A stretch of 55,711 nucleotides of DNA from Metabacillus mangrovi (lineage in GTDB: Bacteria; Bacillota; Bacilli; Bacillales; Bacillaceae). Under the pieces are notes generated by a model. That model was not told the DNA's origin. It saw only the letters and a list, made by a program, of their open reading frames with translations, and searched no databases. A program made the position numbers and the translations under genes. Shown here one piece after another: positions 27,489-37,214 of the stretch. Position 1 is the first letter of the stretch, and every line of letters starts with the position of its first letter. The stretch covers positions 1 to 55,711 of the forward strand of contig NZ_WMIB01000025.1 of assembly GCF_009711125.1 (NCBI RefSeq), given 5' to 3'.

Positions 27489-30400
27489 TCAGCCTGCGGA
27501 GATTTCTTCTTTCTTTACCTTGCGGAGTCCTCTGAGGAGACCGATCAGGATGGAGAGCTTTTCTTCCGGTTCCAGACCTTTCGTTTGGATGGAGATTTTC
27601 AGCTTGTTCCCATCCATTCCAAGGCCGACCTTCCTGCCGTATTTGCTGCTTAGTTCAAACAGCTTCTGGCCGTCCGCTCTCATGCTGGCTTCCTCTTCTA
27701 CAGATAAATAAATAACGTTCTTTGCTTCTTTGATGGTTTCTACCCGTTCTCTTACCGAAAGCAACTTTGCTTCGGCTGCTTTGAACAGATAGCTGACCTC
27801 TGCCGGGTAGTTTCCGAAGCGGTCTGTCATTTCCTCTTGTAGCTCTGAGAGATCCTCTTCAGATGTGATGGCCCGGAAGCGTTTATACATATCAATTTTC
27901 TGCTTGCCGTCAGAAATATACCCTTCAGGAATATATGCATCCAGATCAAGGTCGATTTCCGGTACGAATTCTTTTTCCTTCGGTGCATCGCCCTTACGTT
28001 CTTCGATGGCTTCCTTCAGCATTTGTGAGTACAGATCAAAGCCGACTGAGTCGATAAAGCCGTGCTGCTGGGCGCCGAGAAGATTACCGGCTCCCCGTAT
28101 CGATAGATCCCTCATGGCGATCTTAAAGCCGGACCCGAGCTCGGTGAATTCTTTAATCGCCTGCAGGCGCTTCTCTGCCACTTCGGTCAGGACCTTGTCC
28201 TTGCGGTACGTGAAATATGCATAGGCAACCCTGCTGGAGCGCCCGACACGGCCTCTCAGCTGATAAAGCTGGGAAAGGCCCATTTTATCTGCATCATACA
28301 CGACAAGTGTGTTGACGTTCGGTATATCCACTCCCGTCTCAATGATGGTGGTACTGACCAGAACGTCCGATTGGCCTTCAAGGAAATTCAGCATGACTGC
28401 TTCCAGTTCGTTCTCCGACATTTTCCCGTGGGCATAGGTCACACGCGCATCCGGGACGAGCATGGAGATTTCGTCAGCTTTCCGGCTGATGTCTTCAACA
28501 CGGTTGTAAAGAACATATACCTGGCCGCCGCGTGAAAGTTCCCTTTCGATCGCCTCCCTGACCAGACCGCCGTTATTCTCCACAACGTATGTTTGAACCG
28601 GGTAGCGGTTTTCGGGCGGCGTTTCAATGACAGACAGATCCCTTACTCCGAGCATGGACATATGCAGAGTGCGGGGAATCGGCGTAGCCGTCAGCGTAAG
28701 CACATCGACGTTGGCTTTCATCTGTTTGATTTTTTCTTTGTGGGTCACCCCGAAACGCTGCTCCTCATCAATGATCAGAAGACCGAGGTTTTTGTATTTC
28801 ACGTCTTTGGAGAGGAGGCGGTGGGTTCCGATTACGAGGTCAACTGTCCCGTTTTCCAGACCCTTCGTCGTCTCGTTCATTTCCTTGCGTGTTCTGAAGC
28901 GGCTCAATAAGCCGACTGTCATCGGATAATCCTGGAACCGCTCACGGACGGTTTCATAGTGCTGCTGGGCGAGAATAGTCGTCGGCACAAGGAGGGCCAC
29001 CTGTTTCCCGTCCGCGATCGCTTTGAAGGCAGCACGGATGGCGACCTCGGTTTTTCCGTAGCCTACGTCCCCGCAGAGGAGGCGGTCCATTGGACGTTCA
29101 CGCTCCATATCACGCTTGATCTCATGAATGGAACGGATCTGGTCCTCTGTTTCCTGATAAGGGAAGGCCGCTTCAAAATCCCGCTGCATTTCACTGTCAG
29201 GGGAGAACGCATAGCCTTTGCTTGCTTCCCTTTCGGCATACAGCTTGATCAGATCATCTGCAATGTCCTGAACGGAAGATTCAACCTTCTTTTTCACCCG
29301 GCGCCAGTCATTGCCTCCGAGTTTATATACTTTCGGTTCTTTTCCTTCCGAGCCCACGTATTTCTGCACCTGGTCAATCTGTTCTACCGGCACATACAGC
29401 TTGTCGGAGCCCTGATAGCGGATATGGAGGTAATCTTTATGATTTCCGTTGATTTCAAGCGTTTCAATCCCAAGGTACTTTCCGATCCCGTGATTGATAT
29501 GAACGACATAATCACCGGTTTGCAGCTCCGAATAGCTCTTGATCCGCTCGGCATTGGATAGCTTTTGGCGTCTTGGCTGTTTTTTGACCCGCTTTTTAAA
29601 CAGCTCTTCTTCCGTCACCACAGCAATCTTTTGAAGAGGCAGTTCAAATCCGGTCTGAAGGTCGCCTTCAAGAATATAAGCATGGCCCGGCTTCAGGGGG
29701 TCCCCATCCTTAATGACGGTTGCCTGCATTTCATAATCTTCAAGCACCTGCTCGAGTTTCTGGACGCGGTCTGCATTTGCTCCAAGGAAAACGGTAATGA
29801 ATTTCCCTTTTTTCCACCGGTCCAGTTCCCCTTTCAGGACATTCATCTGCCCGTGAAAGTTCTGCATTTGCTTGCAGGATACATTTAGAATATTCTGCGG
29901 GCTTGTATGCGGAACGTGGCGCAGGAACAGCGATAAGTATACAACGGAATGGGGAGTAAGGTTCAGCGGATGTTCCCGGGATATTTTTGCATCATGGACG
30001 ATTTTCCCCTGCTCAAGCATCCCGGTAATCCAGTCGGCTTCCTCATTTTCAAGCTGTTCCATCATTTCGTGGATTCTGCTGATTTCATCCATGACCACTG
30101 CTGCGTTTCCTTCAAAATAATCTATTAAACTAGCAGGCTTTTCATAGAAGAAGGAGAGGTACTTATACAGCTCTTCTTGAATTTGCCCGTTTCGGATCAT
30201 TTCAAGGTCATGCTGGATATTTTGAAGGAGCAGTTCTTTATGCTGATCATTCTTCAGCTTTTTCAGCGATTTTGAGAGAGCCTCTTCAAGCAGTGTTTCA
30301 CAGCGCTCCAGCTGGTCCCTTTGAAGAAGAAATTCTTTGGCAGGACCGATGGTGAGCCTTTCTTTTTTATCCAAAGACCGCTGATCGGCTAAATCAAACG

Positions 30401-31013
30401 AGCGGATGGAATCAATCTCTACATCAAAGAGCTCAATCCGGACCGGATGTTCCTCTGTGAGCGGATACAGGTCAATGATTCCTCCCCTGACGCTGAACTC
30501 TCCGGGAGCGGAAACCATGCCTGCCCGCTCGTAACCGATCTGGGAAAGCCATTTGTAAAAAGATTCTGTATCGAGCTCATCTCCGATTGCGACTGTCTTC
30601 TGGCTTGCTGTCCACTGGCTCTTGGATGGAAGAAGCCTTCTAAGGGCAGCTGCCGGAGCGACTACGATCCCTTTTTTCCCGGAGGCCAGATGATTGAGAA
30701 CCTCCATCCTCTGCGCCATCAATTCAGGGCTCGCAATCGCCATATCGGATGCGATCAGCTCATTTACAGGGTAAAGAAACACATCATCCCCGGACAGGTT
30801 TGACAGATCTTCATACACCTTTTGAGCCTGAAACAGGTTGTGGGTGACGACAAGAACAGACTCCCCGATTTCTTTGTACAGGGAGGAAGTAAAAAGGGTT
30901 CTGGCTGATCCGGACAGACCGGCCAGCAGCTGCTCTTTAAGACCTTCTTTTAAACCGGCAGCCACCGTTTTAAAATCTTCGTTGGAATAAAAAAATGAAT
31001 GCAGACTTTTCAA
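27489..31013 (-). CDS. mfd: Transcription-repair coupling factor Mfd
   Basis: ATP-driven translocase that removes RNA polymerase stalled at DNA lesions and recruits UvrA. The 1174-residue protein has a UvrB-like N-terminus (FSVRGGIIDLYPLTEEHPVRIELF), a RNA-polymerase-interaction domain (LQTGDYVVHINHGIGKYLGI), and helicase motifs GDVGYGKTEVA, LLIIDEEQRFG and QLRGRVGRS. I chose TTG 31013 (MKSLHSFFYSNEDF) because GGAGG precedes it by about 8 nt and length then matches homologues; ATG 31037 has a weak site. It follows fin, and a small hairpin lies before the start. Confidence 0.96.
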   Translation of the reverse strand: MKSLHSFFYSNEDFKTVAAGLKEGLKEQLLAGLSGSARTLFTSSLYKEIGESVLVVTHNLFQAQKVYEDLSNLSGDDVFLYPVNELIASDMAIASPELMAQRMEVLNHLASGKKGIVVAPAAALRRLLPSKSQWTASQKTVAIGDELDTESFYKWLSQIGYERAGMVSAPGEFSVRGGIIDLYPLTEEHPVRIELFDVEIDSIRSFDLADQRSLDKKERLTIGPAKEFLLQRDQLERCETLLEEALSKSLKKLKNDQHKELLLQNIQHDLEMIRNGQIQEELYKYLSFFYEKPASLIDYFEGNAAVVMDEISRIHEMMEQLENEEADWITGMLEQGKIVHDAKISREHPLNLTPHSVVYLSLFLRHVPHTSPQNILNVSCKQMQNFHGQMNVLKGELDRWKKGKFITVFLGANADRVQKLEQVLEDYEMQATVIKDGDPLKPGHAYILEGDLQTGFELPLQKIAVVTEEELFKKRVKKQPRRQKLSNAERIKSYSELQTGDYVVHINHGIGKYLGIETLEINGNHKDYLHIRYQGSDKLYVPVEQIDQVQKYVGSEGKEPKVYKLGGNDWRRVKKKVESSVQDIADDLIKLYAEREASKGYAFSPDSEMQRDFEAAFPYQETEDQIRSIHEIKRDMERERPMDRLLCGDVGYGKTEVAIRAAFKAIADGKQVALLVPTTILAQQHYETVRERFQDYPMTVGLLSRFRTRKEMNETTKGLENGTVDLVIGTHRLLSKDVKYKNLGLLIIDEEQRFGVTHKEKIKQMKANVDVLTLTATPIPRTLHMSMLGVRDLSVIETPPENRYPVQTYVVENNGGLVREAIERELSRGGQVYVLYNRVEDISRKADEISMLVPDARVTYAHGKMSENELEAVMLNFLEGQSDVLVSTTIIETGVDIPNVNTLVVYDADKMGLSQLYQLRGRVGRSSRVAYAYFTYRKDKVLTEVAEKRLQAIKEFTELGSGFKIAMRDLSIRGAGNLLGAQQHGFIDSVGFDLYSQMLKEAIEERKGDAPKEKEFVPEIDLDLDAYIPEGYISDGKQKIDMYKRFRAITSEEDLSELQEEMTDRFGNYPAEVSYLFKAAEAKLLSVRERVETIKEAKNVIYLSVEEEASMRADGQKLFELSSKYGRKVGLGMDGNKLKISIQTKGLEPEEKLSILIGLLRGLRKVKKEEISAG

Positions 31014-31038
31014 GCCTTTCCCTCCTTCCGTCAACATT

Positions 31039-31056
31039 CCCCGTGCCTGGACGGGG
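31039..31056. repeat. Small inverted repeat between fin and mfd
   Basis: CCCCGT and ACGGGG arms around GCCTGG, flanked on the + strand by GGGGACAA. The same GGGGAC/GCCTG vocabulary occurs in the 26.3-kb repeat cluster. It has no T tract and lies just before the mfd ribosome-binding site, so it could affect mfd translation or be a member of a dispersed palindrome family. Confidence 0.5.
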
Positions 31057-31094
31057 ACAAATAGAAAAATGCTTTGGATGAAAGCCAAAGCTCC

Positions 31095-31325
31095 TTATTG
31101 TATAAACTTGTCAACCTGATGAAAGGCCGGGTTGCGGTCCAGTGCCTCCTGGCAGTCCTCGCAGATCGTTACGACCTCTATATCTCCATTCGCCGCGTAG
31201 CGGATCATTTCCTGTCTTTCTTCACTGGTCAGATGATGAAATCCCAAGTCGCCGCTGCGGATGGATTCCTGATCAAGCGTGCCGACCTTTGTGCCGCAAT
31301 GACGGCAATAATAGTGGTAGCCCAT
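31095..31325 (-). CDS. fin: Anti-sigma-F factor Fin (YabK)
   Basis: Fin binds RNA polymerase and antagonises sigma-F, helping the forespore switch to sigma-G. The 76-residue form has two CxxC zinc-binding pairs: Cys7 and Cys10 in YYCRHCG, Cys55 and Cys58 in TICEDC, with [14 protein letters not shown] at the end. I chose ATG 31325 ([11 protein letters not shown]), preceded by GGAGG inside the sequence of an upstream in-frame ATG at 31337. It is the same length as B. subtilis Fin. A sigma-F-type promoter lies directly upstream and mfd follows. Confidence 0.95.
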   Translation of the reverse strand: MGYHYYCRHCGTKVGTLDQESIRSGDLGFHHLTSEERQEMIRYAANGDIEVVTICEDCQEALDRNPAFHQVDKFIQ

Positions 31326-31351
31326 AGGTTCCTCCATGCGCTTTTTACAGT

Positions 31352-31381
31352 TAGTATAGACGCATCGGGGAACCGTTATAC
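31352..31381 (-). promoter_or_regulatory. Sigma-F type promoter of fin
   Basis: Reverse strand GTATA (31381-31377), 15 bp, GTCTATACTA (31361-31352), close to the sigma-F pattern GTATA-N15-GGnnAnAnTA and also readable by sigma-G. fin is a sigma-F gene in B. subtilis. The predicted start falls about 20 nt before the ATG. Confidence 0.75.
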
Positions 31382-31948
31382 TTATTTAGGCTGGTTAAAA
31401 TCATTCATCACCTGCAAAAACGGCTTGCTGAGCCACTCCTCACAAGCTACTGCAGAACGTGTAACCGCCTCGCTGATGAGCGGCTGCTCTTCTTTTGAAA
31501 AGGAGCCCAGCACATAATCAGGCACCTTCATGCCGGCAGGCGGACGGTCGATCCCGATGCGGATCCGGTTGAACTCCTGCGTGGCAAAATGCTGGATCAT
31601 GGATTTAATGCCGTTATGTCCACCGGCACTGCCTTTTGTACGAAGCCGGATTTTTCCGGCAGGCAGATCAAGGTCATCATAAATGACAGCCATGTTTTCA
31701 TCCGGTACTTCATAATAGTCCATCAGCGGCCGTACACATTCCCCTGATAAATTCATATAAGTAAGCGGCTTCACGAGCAGCACCTTGCTGCTTCCTGCAA
31801 ACCCGGTGCCGTACACACCATTGAATTTTGTTTTATCCAGCGGTATCGAGAGCCGCCGGGAAAGTTCATCGATCACCATAAAACCGGCATTATGCCGGGT
31901 GTCGGCATATTGCCTTCCCGGATTACCCAAGCCTACAAAAACCTTCAA
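31382..31948 (-). CDS. pth: Peptidyl-tRNA hydrolase
   Basis: Releases peptides from peptidyl-tRNA that drops off ribosomes; called spoVC in B. subtilis because mutants block late sporulation. The 188-residue protein shows [18 protein letters not shown], with catalytic His19, plus [28 protein letters not shown] and [11 protein letters not shown]. The start is TTG ([11 protein letters not shown]) with AAAGGTGGG upstream. A TATAAT at 32118-32113 may be its -10, but a good -35 is not seen. Confidence 0.95.
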   Translation of the reverse strand: MKVFVGLGNPGRQYADTRHNAGFMVIDELSRRLSIPLDKTKFNGVYGTGFAGSSKVLLVKPLTYMNLSGECVRPLMDYYEVPDENMAVIYDDLDLPAGKIRLRTKGSAGGHNGIKSMIQHFATQEFNRIRIGIDRPPAGMKVPDYVLGSFSKEEQPLISEAVTRSAVACEEWLSKPFLQVMNDFNQPK

Positions 31949-32141
31949 GTGATTCCCACCTTTATTTTAAAATCCGTGATCGAGCATGAATGGATCTTTT
32001 TTTATTGTTCTTCTGCCTGGCCGTTTTCTTCCGTCTTTTTGAAAAATCCCGATAATCCCGGCTGTTGCTTGCAGCCGGCAGGTAGAAAAGAACTGCTGTT
32101 TCCCTACTCCATTATAGTATAGAAAAGACTTCGGACATAGA

Positions 32142-32182
32142 AAAGAGGCTGGCACAAAACAAATTGCTTTGTGCCAGCCGGC
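32142..32182 (-). terminator. Strong terminator after rplY
   Basis: Perfect 12-bp arms GGCTGGCACAAA and TTTGTGCCAGCC around a 9-nt loop, followed by TCTTTTCT on the reverse strand. It lies just past the rplY stop. Confidence 0.88.
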
Positions 32183-32189
32183 TGTAACC

Positions 32190-32822
32190 TTATTCTGCCT
32201 TTGTGCCTTCTTCGCGGCCTTCTTCATTCTCAGGCTCGCCAGGTTCCTGTTCTTCACCGGAATCAATTTCCTCTTCCACACGAGGAGGGAGAATTGACGC
32301 GATGACTTGATCCTGCTCGGTGCTGATCGTGTATTTCCCCTCCGTTTTCAAGTCGGCAACAGTCAGAGTGTCATTGACGGCAAGCTCTGAAATATCTGCT
32401 TCGATTTGCTGGGGAATCTCACTCGGCTTAGCGGAAACCATGACTTCGTGAAGGGATTGCTGTAGCACTCCGCCGTCTTTGACGCCTTGAGCATCTCCGG
32501 TCAGGTGAAGTGGAACAGCGACCTCAACATCAGAATCCATGTTGACTACGAGAAAATCGGCATGAAGGATTTCGTTTTTCATTGTATCCATCTGCATGTC
32601 ATTTACCATTACAGAATGTTTTTTACCCTCTACATCCAATTGGATGATGGCATTCCGTCCATCATCGCGCAAAACCTTCAAAAGCTCTACGCTGTCAAGG
32701 GAAACGGCTTTATTGTCCGTTTTGTACCCATATATGATGCCAGGCACATGGCCCTTTATTCGCAATTCTTTTACAGCTGATTTTTTAAACGTTTTTCGTT
32801 CTTGTGCTTTAATTGTGCTCAT
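32190..32822 (-). CDS. rplY: Ribosomal protein bL25, general stress form (Ctc)
   Basis: Binds 5S rRNA in the 50S subunit; the long form is the Bacillus general stress protein Ctc. The 210-residue protein has an N-terminal L25 beta barrel (about 1-95: FKKSAVKELRIKGHVPGIIY), a TL5/CTC C-terminal domain (about 100-185), and an acidic tail (EEEIDSGEEQEPGEPENEEG). AGGAAGGTG precedes the ATG. A sigma-B-type promoter lies upstream, as for B. subtilis ctc. Confidence 0.95.
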   Translation of the reverse strand: MSTIKAQERKTFKKSAVKELRIKGHVPGIIYGYKTDNKAVSLDSVELLKVLRDDGRNAIIQLDVEGKKHSVMVNDMQMDTMKNEILHADFLVVNMDSDVEVAVPLHLTGDAQGVKDGGVLQQSLHEVMVSAKPSEIPQQIEADISELAVNDTLTVADLKTEGKYTISTEQDQVIASILPPRVEEEIDSGEEQEPGEPENEEGREEGTKAE

Positions 32823-32867
32823 GTCCTACACCTTCCTAGTATCGTGATAAATTGCTTATTATAATCA

Positions 32868-32893
32868 ATTCCCACAACCCGTCCGGTCTAAAC
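32868..32893 (-). promoter_or_regulatory. Sigma-B type general-stress promoter of rplY/ctc
   Basis: Reverse strand GTTTAG (32893-32888), 14 bp, GGGAAT (32873-32868), against the consensus GTTTAA-N12-14-GGGTAT. ctc is the classic sigma-B reporter gene in B. subtilis. A perfect TATAAT just downstream (around 32863) may add a vegetative start, though its -35 is poor. Confidence 0.75.
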
Positions 32894-32906
32894 ATACAGC
32901 TTTTGC

Positions 32907-33860
32907 TCAATCGAAAAGCGTGCTTACTGACTGCTCTTCATGTACACGGATGATCGCCTCTCCGATAAGAGGTGCTACAGACAGTTCGATGATTTTTCCA
33001 ATTTTCTTTTCTTCAGGCAACGAGATGGAATTTGTCACGACCAGCTCTTTGATCTTTGAACTTTCGATTCTTTCAATGGCCGGACCGGATAGCACCGGAT
33101 GAGTACAGCATGCATATACCTCAGCTGCGCCGTTCTCAACAAGAGCATTGGCTGCAAGGGTGATGGTGCCGGCAGTATCGATAATGTCATCGATCAGAAT
33201 TGCTGTTTTCCCTTCAATGTTCCCGACGATGTTCATAACCTCAGACACGTTCGGTCTCGGTCTGCGCTTATCAATGATCGCAATCGGTGCTTTCAGGCGG
33301 TCTGCAAGCTTGCGCGCGCGTGTAACCCCGCCGTGATCCGGAGAAACGATGACGATATCCTTCAGCTCTTTTTTACTGAAATAGTCACCAAGAATCGGAA
33401 CACCCATCAAGTGGTCGATCAGAATATCAAAGAAGCCCTGAATCTGCGGTGCATGGAGGTCAAGCGTGATGACACGGTTCGCTCCAGCTGTTTCAAGCAG
33501 ATTGGCTACCAGCTTAGCAGTGATCGGTTCACGGGCACGCGCTTTACGGTCCTGGCGCGCGTAGCCGTAATATGGCATCACAATGTTGATGGTTTTGGCA
33601 GATGCTCTTTTTAATGCATCAATCATAATCAGCAGTTCCATGAGGTGTTCGTTGACTGGGGCACTGGTCGACTGAATGATGTAAACATCGCAGCCCCGGA
33701 TGCTTTCCTCGATATTAATCTGAATTTCTCCATCGCTGAAGTGTGTAACGGAACATTTACCAAGCTGAACGCCTACTACGTCTGCAATTTCTTCAGCTAG
33801 CGCCGTGTTTGAATTCAGAGAGAAAATCTTTAAATTTGCATCACCGTACTGATTGGACAT
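32907..33860 (-). CDS. prs: Ribose-phosphate pyrophosphokinase (PRPP synthetase)
   Basis: Makes PRPP from ribose-5-phosphate and ATP for purine, pyrimidine, histidine and tryptophan synthesis. The 317-residue form begins [15 protein letters not shown]. It has [45 protein letters not shown], and the PRPP loop [14 protein letters not shown] chose ATG 33860, with GGAGG about 11 nt upstream and exact homology; the frame extends six codons further. It lies 18 nt after glmU, with which it is probably co-transcribed. Confidence 0.97.
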   Translation of the reverse strand: MSNQYGDANLKIFSLNSNTALAEEIADVVGVQLGKCSVTHFSDGEIQINIEESIRGCDVYIIQSTSAPVNEHLMELLIMIDALKRASAKTINIVMPYYGYARQDRKARAREPITAKLVANLLETAGANRVITLDLHAPQIQGFFDILIDHLMGVPILGDYFSKKELKDIVIVSPDHGGVTRARKLADRLKAPIAIIDKRRPRPNVSEVMNIVGNIEGKTAILIDDIIDTAGTITLAANALVENGAAEVYACCTHPVLSGPAIERIESSKIKELVVTNSISLPEEKKIGKIIELSVAPLIGEAIIRVHEEQSVSTLFD

Positions 33861-33878
33861 ATTAAGGTGAACCTCCAA

Positions 33879-35264
33879 TTAGGTATTAGAATTTTGATTC
33901 ATGCTAAGCCGCCCGACATAGTCTTCTTTGTTGACCTGTCTTGCGCGCGCTACAGAGAGCGCCTGGCCGGGCACATCTTCGGTAATCGTTGAGCCTGCTG
34001 CTACGTAGGCTCCTTTTCCGACAGTAACCGGTGCAATCAAGTTTGAATTGCAGCCGATAAACGCGCCGTCTTCCACCTTTGTCAGTGCTTTATTTTTCCC
34101 ATCATAATTTACAGTAATGGAACCGCAGCCGAGGTTTACGTCTGCTCCGATTTCCGCATCCCCGATATAGCTTAAGTGAGAGGCTTTACTGCCTTTCCCC
34201 ATTGCGGACTTTTTAACTTCCACAAAGTTGCCGATCTTGACTTCGTCTGCAATAGAAGACTGCGGACGGATGTGCGCAAACGGTCCCACAGCAGCATCGC
34301 TTCCAATCTCGCTGTCATGAACAACCGATTGGCGGATAACCGTGCGGCTTCCAATCACACTGTCTTTGATCTCTGAATTTGCTCCGATTTCGCTATCCTC
34401 ACCGATGATGGTTTTTCCTTTGATGATGGTACCGGGATAGATCACGGTGTCCCTGCCAATTTCCGCTTCAGCTGAAATATAAGTCTGCTCGGGATCAATC
34501 AAAGTCACGCCGTTTTTCATGTGGAACAGATTGATCCGTCTCTTCATGAACTTTTCTGCTTCTGAAAGAGCTGCACGATCATTGACGCCAAGCGACTCTT
34601 CAAACGAATCAGCCTGATAGGCAGAAACCGTTTCTCCGGCGTTCTTAAGAATTTCGATCACATCCGGCAGGTAGTATTCCCCCTGGACATTATCATTCGT
34701 CACTTTGCTAAGCGTGTCGAAAAGCATTTTATTATCGAAGCAGTAGGTGCCTGTATTGATTTCATCAATGGCTCTTTCTTCTGCGGATGCATCTTTATGT
34801 TCGACAATTTTCTCCACCAGACCTTCTTCATTGCGGACGATGCGGCCGTAGCCTGCAGGATCCTCTGCTTTGACAGTCAGGATGGTAGCTTTGGATTTCG
34901 TTTCACTGTGATGGGCAAGCAGGTTCTCCATCGTATCAGACGTAATGAGGGGTGTATCTCCGCATACGACGATGGTTGTACCTTCAAGATCTTGAAGCTG
35001 GCTTGAAGCCTGCATAACCGCATGGGCTGTTCCAAGCTGTTCGCTTTGCAGAGCATATTCACTCTTGTCTCCAAGCTGCGCCTTCACCATTTCTGCTCCG
35101 TGGCCAACGATTGTCACCACTTTGGAGAGTTCAAGTTTGGACAATTGATCCGCCACATGCTGAACCATTGGTTTGCCGCAGACAGGATGTAGAACTTTAT
35201 AAAGCTTGGATTTCATGCGTGTACCTTGACCAGCTGCCAAAACGACTGCAAAACGATTTTCCAT
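33879..35264 (-). CDS. glmU: Bifunctional GlcNAc-1-phosphate uridyltransferase / glucosamine-1-phosphate acetyltransferase
   Basis: Makes UDP-GlcNAc for peptidoglycan and teichoic acids. The 461-residue protein (gcaD in B. subtilis) has an N-terminal nucleotidyltransferase domain with [19 protein letters not shown] and a C-terminal left-handed beta helix of hexapeptide repeats (about 250-450), including [20 protein letters not shown] and [20 protein letters not shown] precedes the ATG. It is expressed from a promoter in the spoVG-glmU gap, followed by prs. Confidence 0.97.
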   Translation of the reverse strand: MENRFAVVLAAGQGTRMKSKLYKVLHPVCGKPMVQHVADQLSKLELSKVVTIVGHGAEMVKAQLGDKSEYALQSEQLGTAHAVMQASSQLQDLEGTTIVVCGDTPLITSDTMENLLAHHSETKSKATILTVKAEDPAGYGRIVRNEEGLVEKIVEHKDASAEERAIDEINTGTYCFDNKMLFDTLSKVTNDNVQGEYYLPDVIEILKNAGETVSAYQADSFEESLGVNDRAALSEAEKFMKRRINLFHMKNGVTLIDPEQTYISAEAEIGRDTVIYPGTIIKGKTIIGEDSEIGANSEIKDSVIGSRTVIRQSVVHDSEIGSDAAVGPFAHIRPQSSIADEVKIGNFVEVKKSAMGKGSKASHLSYIGDAEIGADVNLGCGSITVNYDGKNKALTKVEDGAFIGCNSNLIAPVTVGKGAYVAAGSTITEDVPGQALSVARARQVNKEDYVGRLSMNQNSNT

Positions 35265-35304
35265 GTATGTATGCCTCCCAGGTATCCCTATTTATCCATA
35301 AAAA

Positions 35305-35333
35305 AATATATCTTAAATAAGGGCTTTTTTCAA
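35305..35333 (-). promoter_or_regulatory. Sigma-A type promoter of glmU-prs
   Basis: Reverse strand TTGAAA (35333-35328), 17 bp, TATATT (35310-35305), 40 nt upstream of the glmU start and downstream of the spoVG terminator. Confidence 0.7.
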
Positions 35334-35441
35334 GGAGCGATCAAAAAGTGCCTTATATTTCTCACATTTGTAAAATAAGGAACGGGACTTTTACAGCATG
35401 CCTTTTACCGGAGGAGAAGCGGAGGAAGAGGAGGAGGACAT

Positions 35442-35474
35442 AAGTAAACCCCTGTTACACGGTAACAAGGGCCA
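35442..35474 (-). terminator. Hairpin after spoVG, probable terminator
   Basis: CCCTTGTTAC and GTAACAGGGG arms with a 3-nt loop, immediately past the spoVG stop. The T tract is weak (TTTACTT), so termination is likely but not assured. Confidence 0.6.
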
Positions 35475-35482
35475 TCATATTT

Positions 35483-35776
35483 TTAGGAAGCACCTGCTTC
35501 TTCAAATTCAACTTCTTCCATTTCACCTAGCCTGTGATACTCGGTCAGTACGGCTTCCTGGATTTTCCCGCGCGTGCCCGAGTTGATCGGATGTGCAATA
35601 TCACGGAATTCTCCATCAGGAGTTCTTTTGCTCGGCATCGCTACAAATAAGCCATTGTTCCCATCAATCACCCGAATGTCATGCACAACAAACTCATGAT
35701 CCAGTGTAATGGATGCAATCGCTCTCATGCGGCCCTCTGTGTTAACGCGGCGTAATCTTACGTCAGTCACTTCCAT
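35483..35776 (-). CDS. spoVG: SpoVG regulatory protein
   Basis: 97-residue conserved protein, best known as a sigma-H-dependent early sporulation gene. SpoVG proteins bind nucleic acid and affect septation, cell-wall and virulence genes in Firmicutes. The sequence [20 protein letters not shown] and [22 protein letters not shown] is nearly invariant in the family; the C-terminal tail is acidic ([13 protein letters not shown]). I chose ATG 35776, which has AAAGGTGG upstream; an in-frame ATG lies four codons earlier. It is preceded by a canonical sigma-H promoter. Confidence 0.97.
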   Translation of the reverse strand: MEVTDVRLRRVNTEGRMRAIASITLDHEFVVHDIRVIDGNNGLFVAMPSKRTPDGEFRDIAHPINSGTRGKIQEAVLTEYHRLGEMEEVEFEEAGAS

Positions 35777-35821
35777 TATGTTCACCACCTTTTCCCTGGA
35801 TGAAAAAACTTTATAGTAAGA

Positions 35822-35848
35822 ATTCCACGGAAAGATTGGATATCCTGC
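35822..35848 (-). promoter_or_regulatory. Sigma-H promoter of spoVG with upstream AT-rich tract
   Basis: Reverse strand GCAGGATAT (35848-35840), 11 bp, GTGGAAT (35828-35822), a full match to RnAGGAwww-N11-12-RnnGAAT and very like the B. subtilis spoVG promoter. An A/T-rich stretch (about 35855-35875) lies upstream, where AbrB binds in B. subtilis. AbrB control here is inferred. Confidence 0.85.
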
Positions 35849-35906
35849 AAATTCAGAAAATTTTTTTTGGAAAATCAGGAAAAGGTAGGAATGTTTTCAT
35901 ATTGAC

Positions 35907-36290
35907 TTAGGAAAGTGATTTGACTAAGGCAATGCATTCGATTTCGATCAATGCATCTTTTGGCAGTCTGGCCGCTTCCACACAGGAGCGTGCAGGCTTG
36001 TGGGTATGGAAATACTCTGAGTAAATTTCATTGATTTCAGCAAAACTGTTCATGTCCTTAATAAAGACCGTCGCTTTAATAACCTGATCCAGCGAACTCC
36101 CTGCTTCTTTAAGAACCGCTTCCAGATTGGCAAAAACCTGATGGGTCTGCTCGCGGACGCCTCCCTGGACCATTTCGCCGTCCGGCTTAAGCGGGATTTG
36201 TCCTGAAGTGAATACAAGGTTATTAACGAGCAAGGCCTGCGAATAAGGTCCGATTGCAGCAGGTGCATCAGCTGTTTCCACAATTTTCAT
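35907..36290 (-). CDS. ridA: 2-iminobutanoate/2-iminopropanoate deaminase RidA (YabJ)
   Basis: RidA hydrolyses reactive enamine/imine intermediates released by PLP enzymes. The roughly 127-residue protein has the family core [24 protein letters not shown], and the signature arginine region [22 protein letters not shown] start at ATG 36290, with AAGAAGGG about 9 nt upstream; an ATG at 36299 overlaps the purR stop (ATGA). It follows purR directly; in B. subtilis yabJ is co-transcribed with purR and is required for full purine-gene regulation. Confidence 0.94.
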   Translation of the reverse strand: MKIVETADAPAAIGPYSQALLVNNLVFTSGQIPLKPDGEMVQGGVREQTHQVFANLEAVLKEAGSSLDQVIKATVFIKDMNSFAEINEIYSEYFHTHKPARSCVEAARLPKDALIEIECIALVKSLS

Positions 36291-36295
36291 TTTAC

Positions 36296-37150
36296 TCATC
36301 CCTTCTTTTTCTCTTCCATCCGCCAATATCTTCCCGGGTCGAACAAGTTGCCTTCCTGCAGTTCAATCTGCTTGCCTTTGACATCAACACCGGTCAGTTT
36401 CACGAGTGATACATAATCATCCACGAGACGCTCTTCTGCTCCTTCTGTTTCCACAAGGACCCCGATTCCAGCTACATTTGCCTGAAATTCATCCAAAAGA
36501 CTGACCATCCCGTTGATGGTTCCTCCTGCTTTCATGAAATCATCAATAATCAGGACATTTGAGCTTTCTCTCAAACTCCTTTTTGCAAGAACCATTGTCT
36601 GAATCCGCTTGGATGACCCGGACACATAGTTGATGCTGACGGTTGATCCTTCTGTCACTTTACTGTCCCTTCTGACGATGATAACAGGGACATTCAAGTA
36701 ATTGGCAGCTGCATATGCCAGCGGAATCCCCTTTGTAGCGACTGTCATGACAAGATCAATTTTCCGGTCAGCAAAAAGAGAAGCAAACATCCGGCCAATT
36801 TTCTGAACGAGTGCAGGATCACCGAGTATATCGGTCAAGTATAAGTAGCCTCCCGGAAGAAGACGGTCCGGCGCCGCCATTTTCTGTCTGAGCGAGCCCA
36901 GAATCATCCTGGCTTCCTCAGCGTCCATACCGGGAACAAACTTGACTCCCCCTGCCGCTCCGGGCACTGTCTGAAGTGTACCGGCTCCCTGCTGCTCGAA
37001 CGTTTGCTTAATAATGGTTAAATCTTCACTGATGGATGACTTTGCAGACTGATACCGTTCAGAAAAATAGGTAAGAGGGACAAGCGAATGCGGATGGCTC
37101 AGCAAATAATTCGTCATGTCCACGAGTCTGCCGCTTCGACGAAGCTTCAT
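36296..37150 (-). CDS. purR: Purine operon repressor PurR
   Basis: Represses purine synthesis and transport genes; PRPP releases it from DNA. The 284-residue protein has a winged-helix N-terminus (about 1-70: [32 protein letters not shown]) and a phosphoribosyltransferase-like C-terminal domain with the PRPP loop [21 protein letters not shown] precedes the ATG. An inverted pair of PurBox-like sites overlaps its promoter, indicating autoregulation. Confidence 0.96.
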   Translation of the reverse strand: MKLRRSGRLVDMTNYLLSHPHSLVPLTYFSERYQSAKSSISEDLTIIKQTFEQQGAGTLQTVPGAAGGVKFVPGMDAEEARMILGSLRQKMAAPDRLLPGGYLYLTDILGDPALVQKIGRMFASLFADRKIDLVMTVATKGIPLAYAAANYLNVPVIIVRRDSKVTEGSTVSINYVSGSSKRIQTMVLAKRSLRESSNVLIIDDFMKAGGTINGMVSLLDEFQANVAGIGVLVETEGAEERLVDDYVSLVKLTGVDVKGKQIELQEGNLFDPGRYWRMEEKKKG

Positions 37151-37163
37151 GGAATAACCCCCA

Positions 37164-37214
37164 AAATCCGAATATTGTTAAAGATAATATATCTTAACAT
37201 ACGGATTTAATCAA
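37164..37214 (-). promoter_or_regulatory. purR promoter overlapped by an inverted pair of PurBoxes
   Basis: Reverse strand TTGATT (37214-37209), 17 bp, TATATT (37191-37186). Two 13-mers in opposite orientation, AAATCCGAATATT (+ strand, 37164-37176) and AAATCCGTATGTT (reverse, 37208-37196), resemble the PurBox AWWWCCGAACWWT and bracket the -10. B. subtilis PurR represses its own gene through such a pair. The spacing between boxes is 19 bp. Confidence 0.7.
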
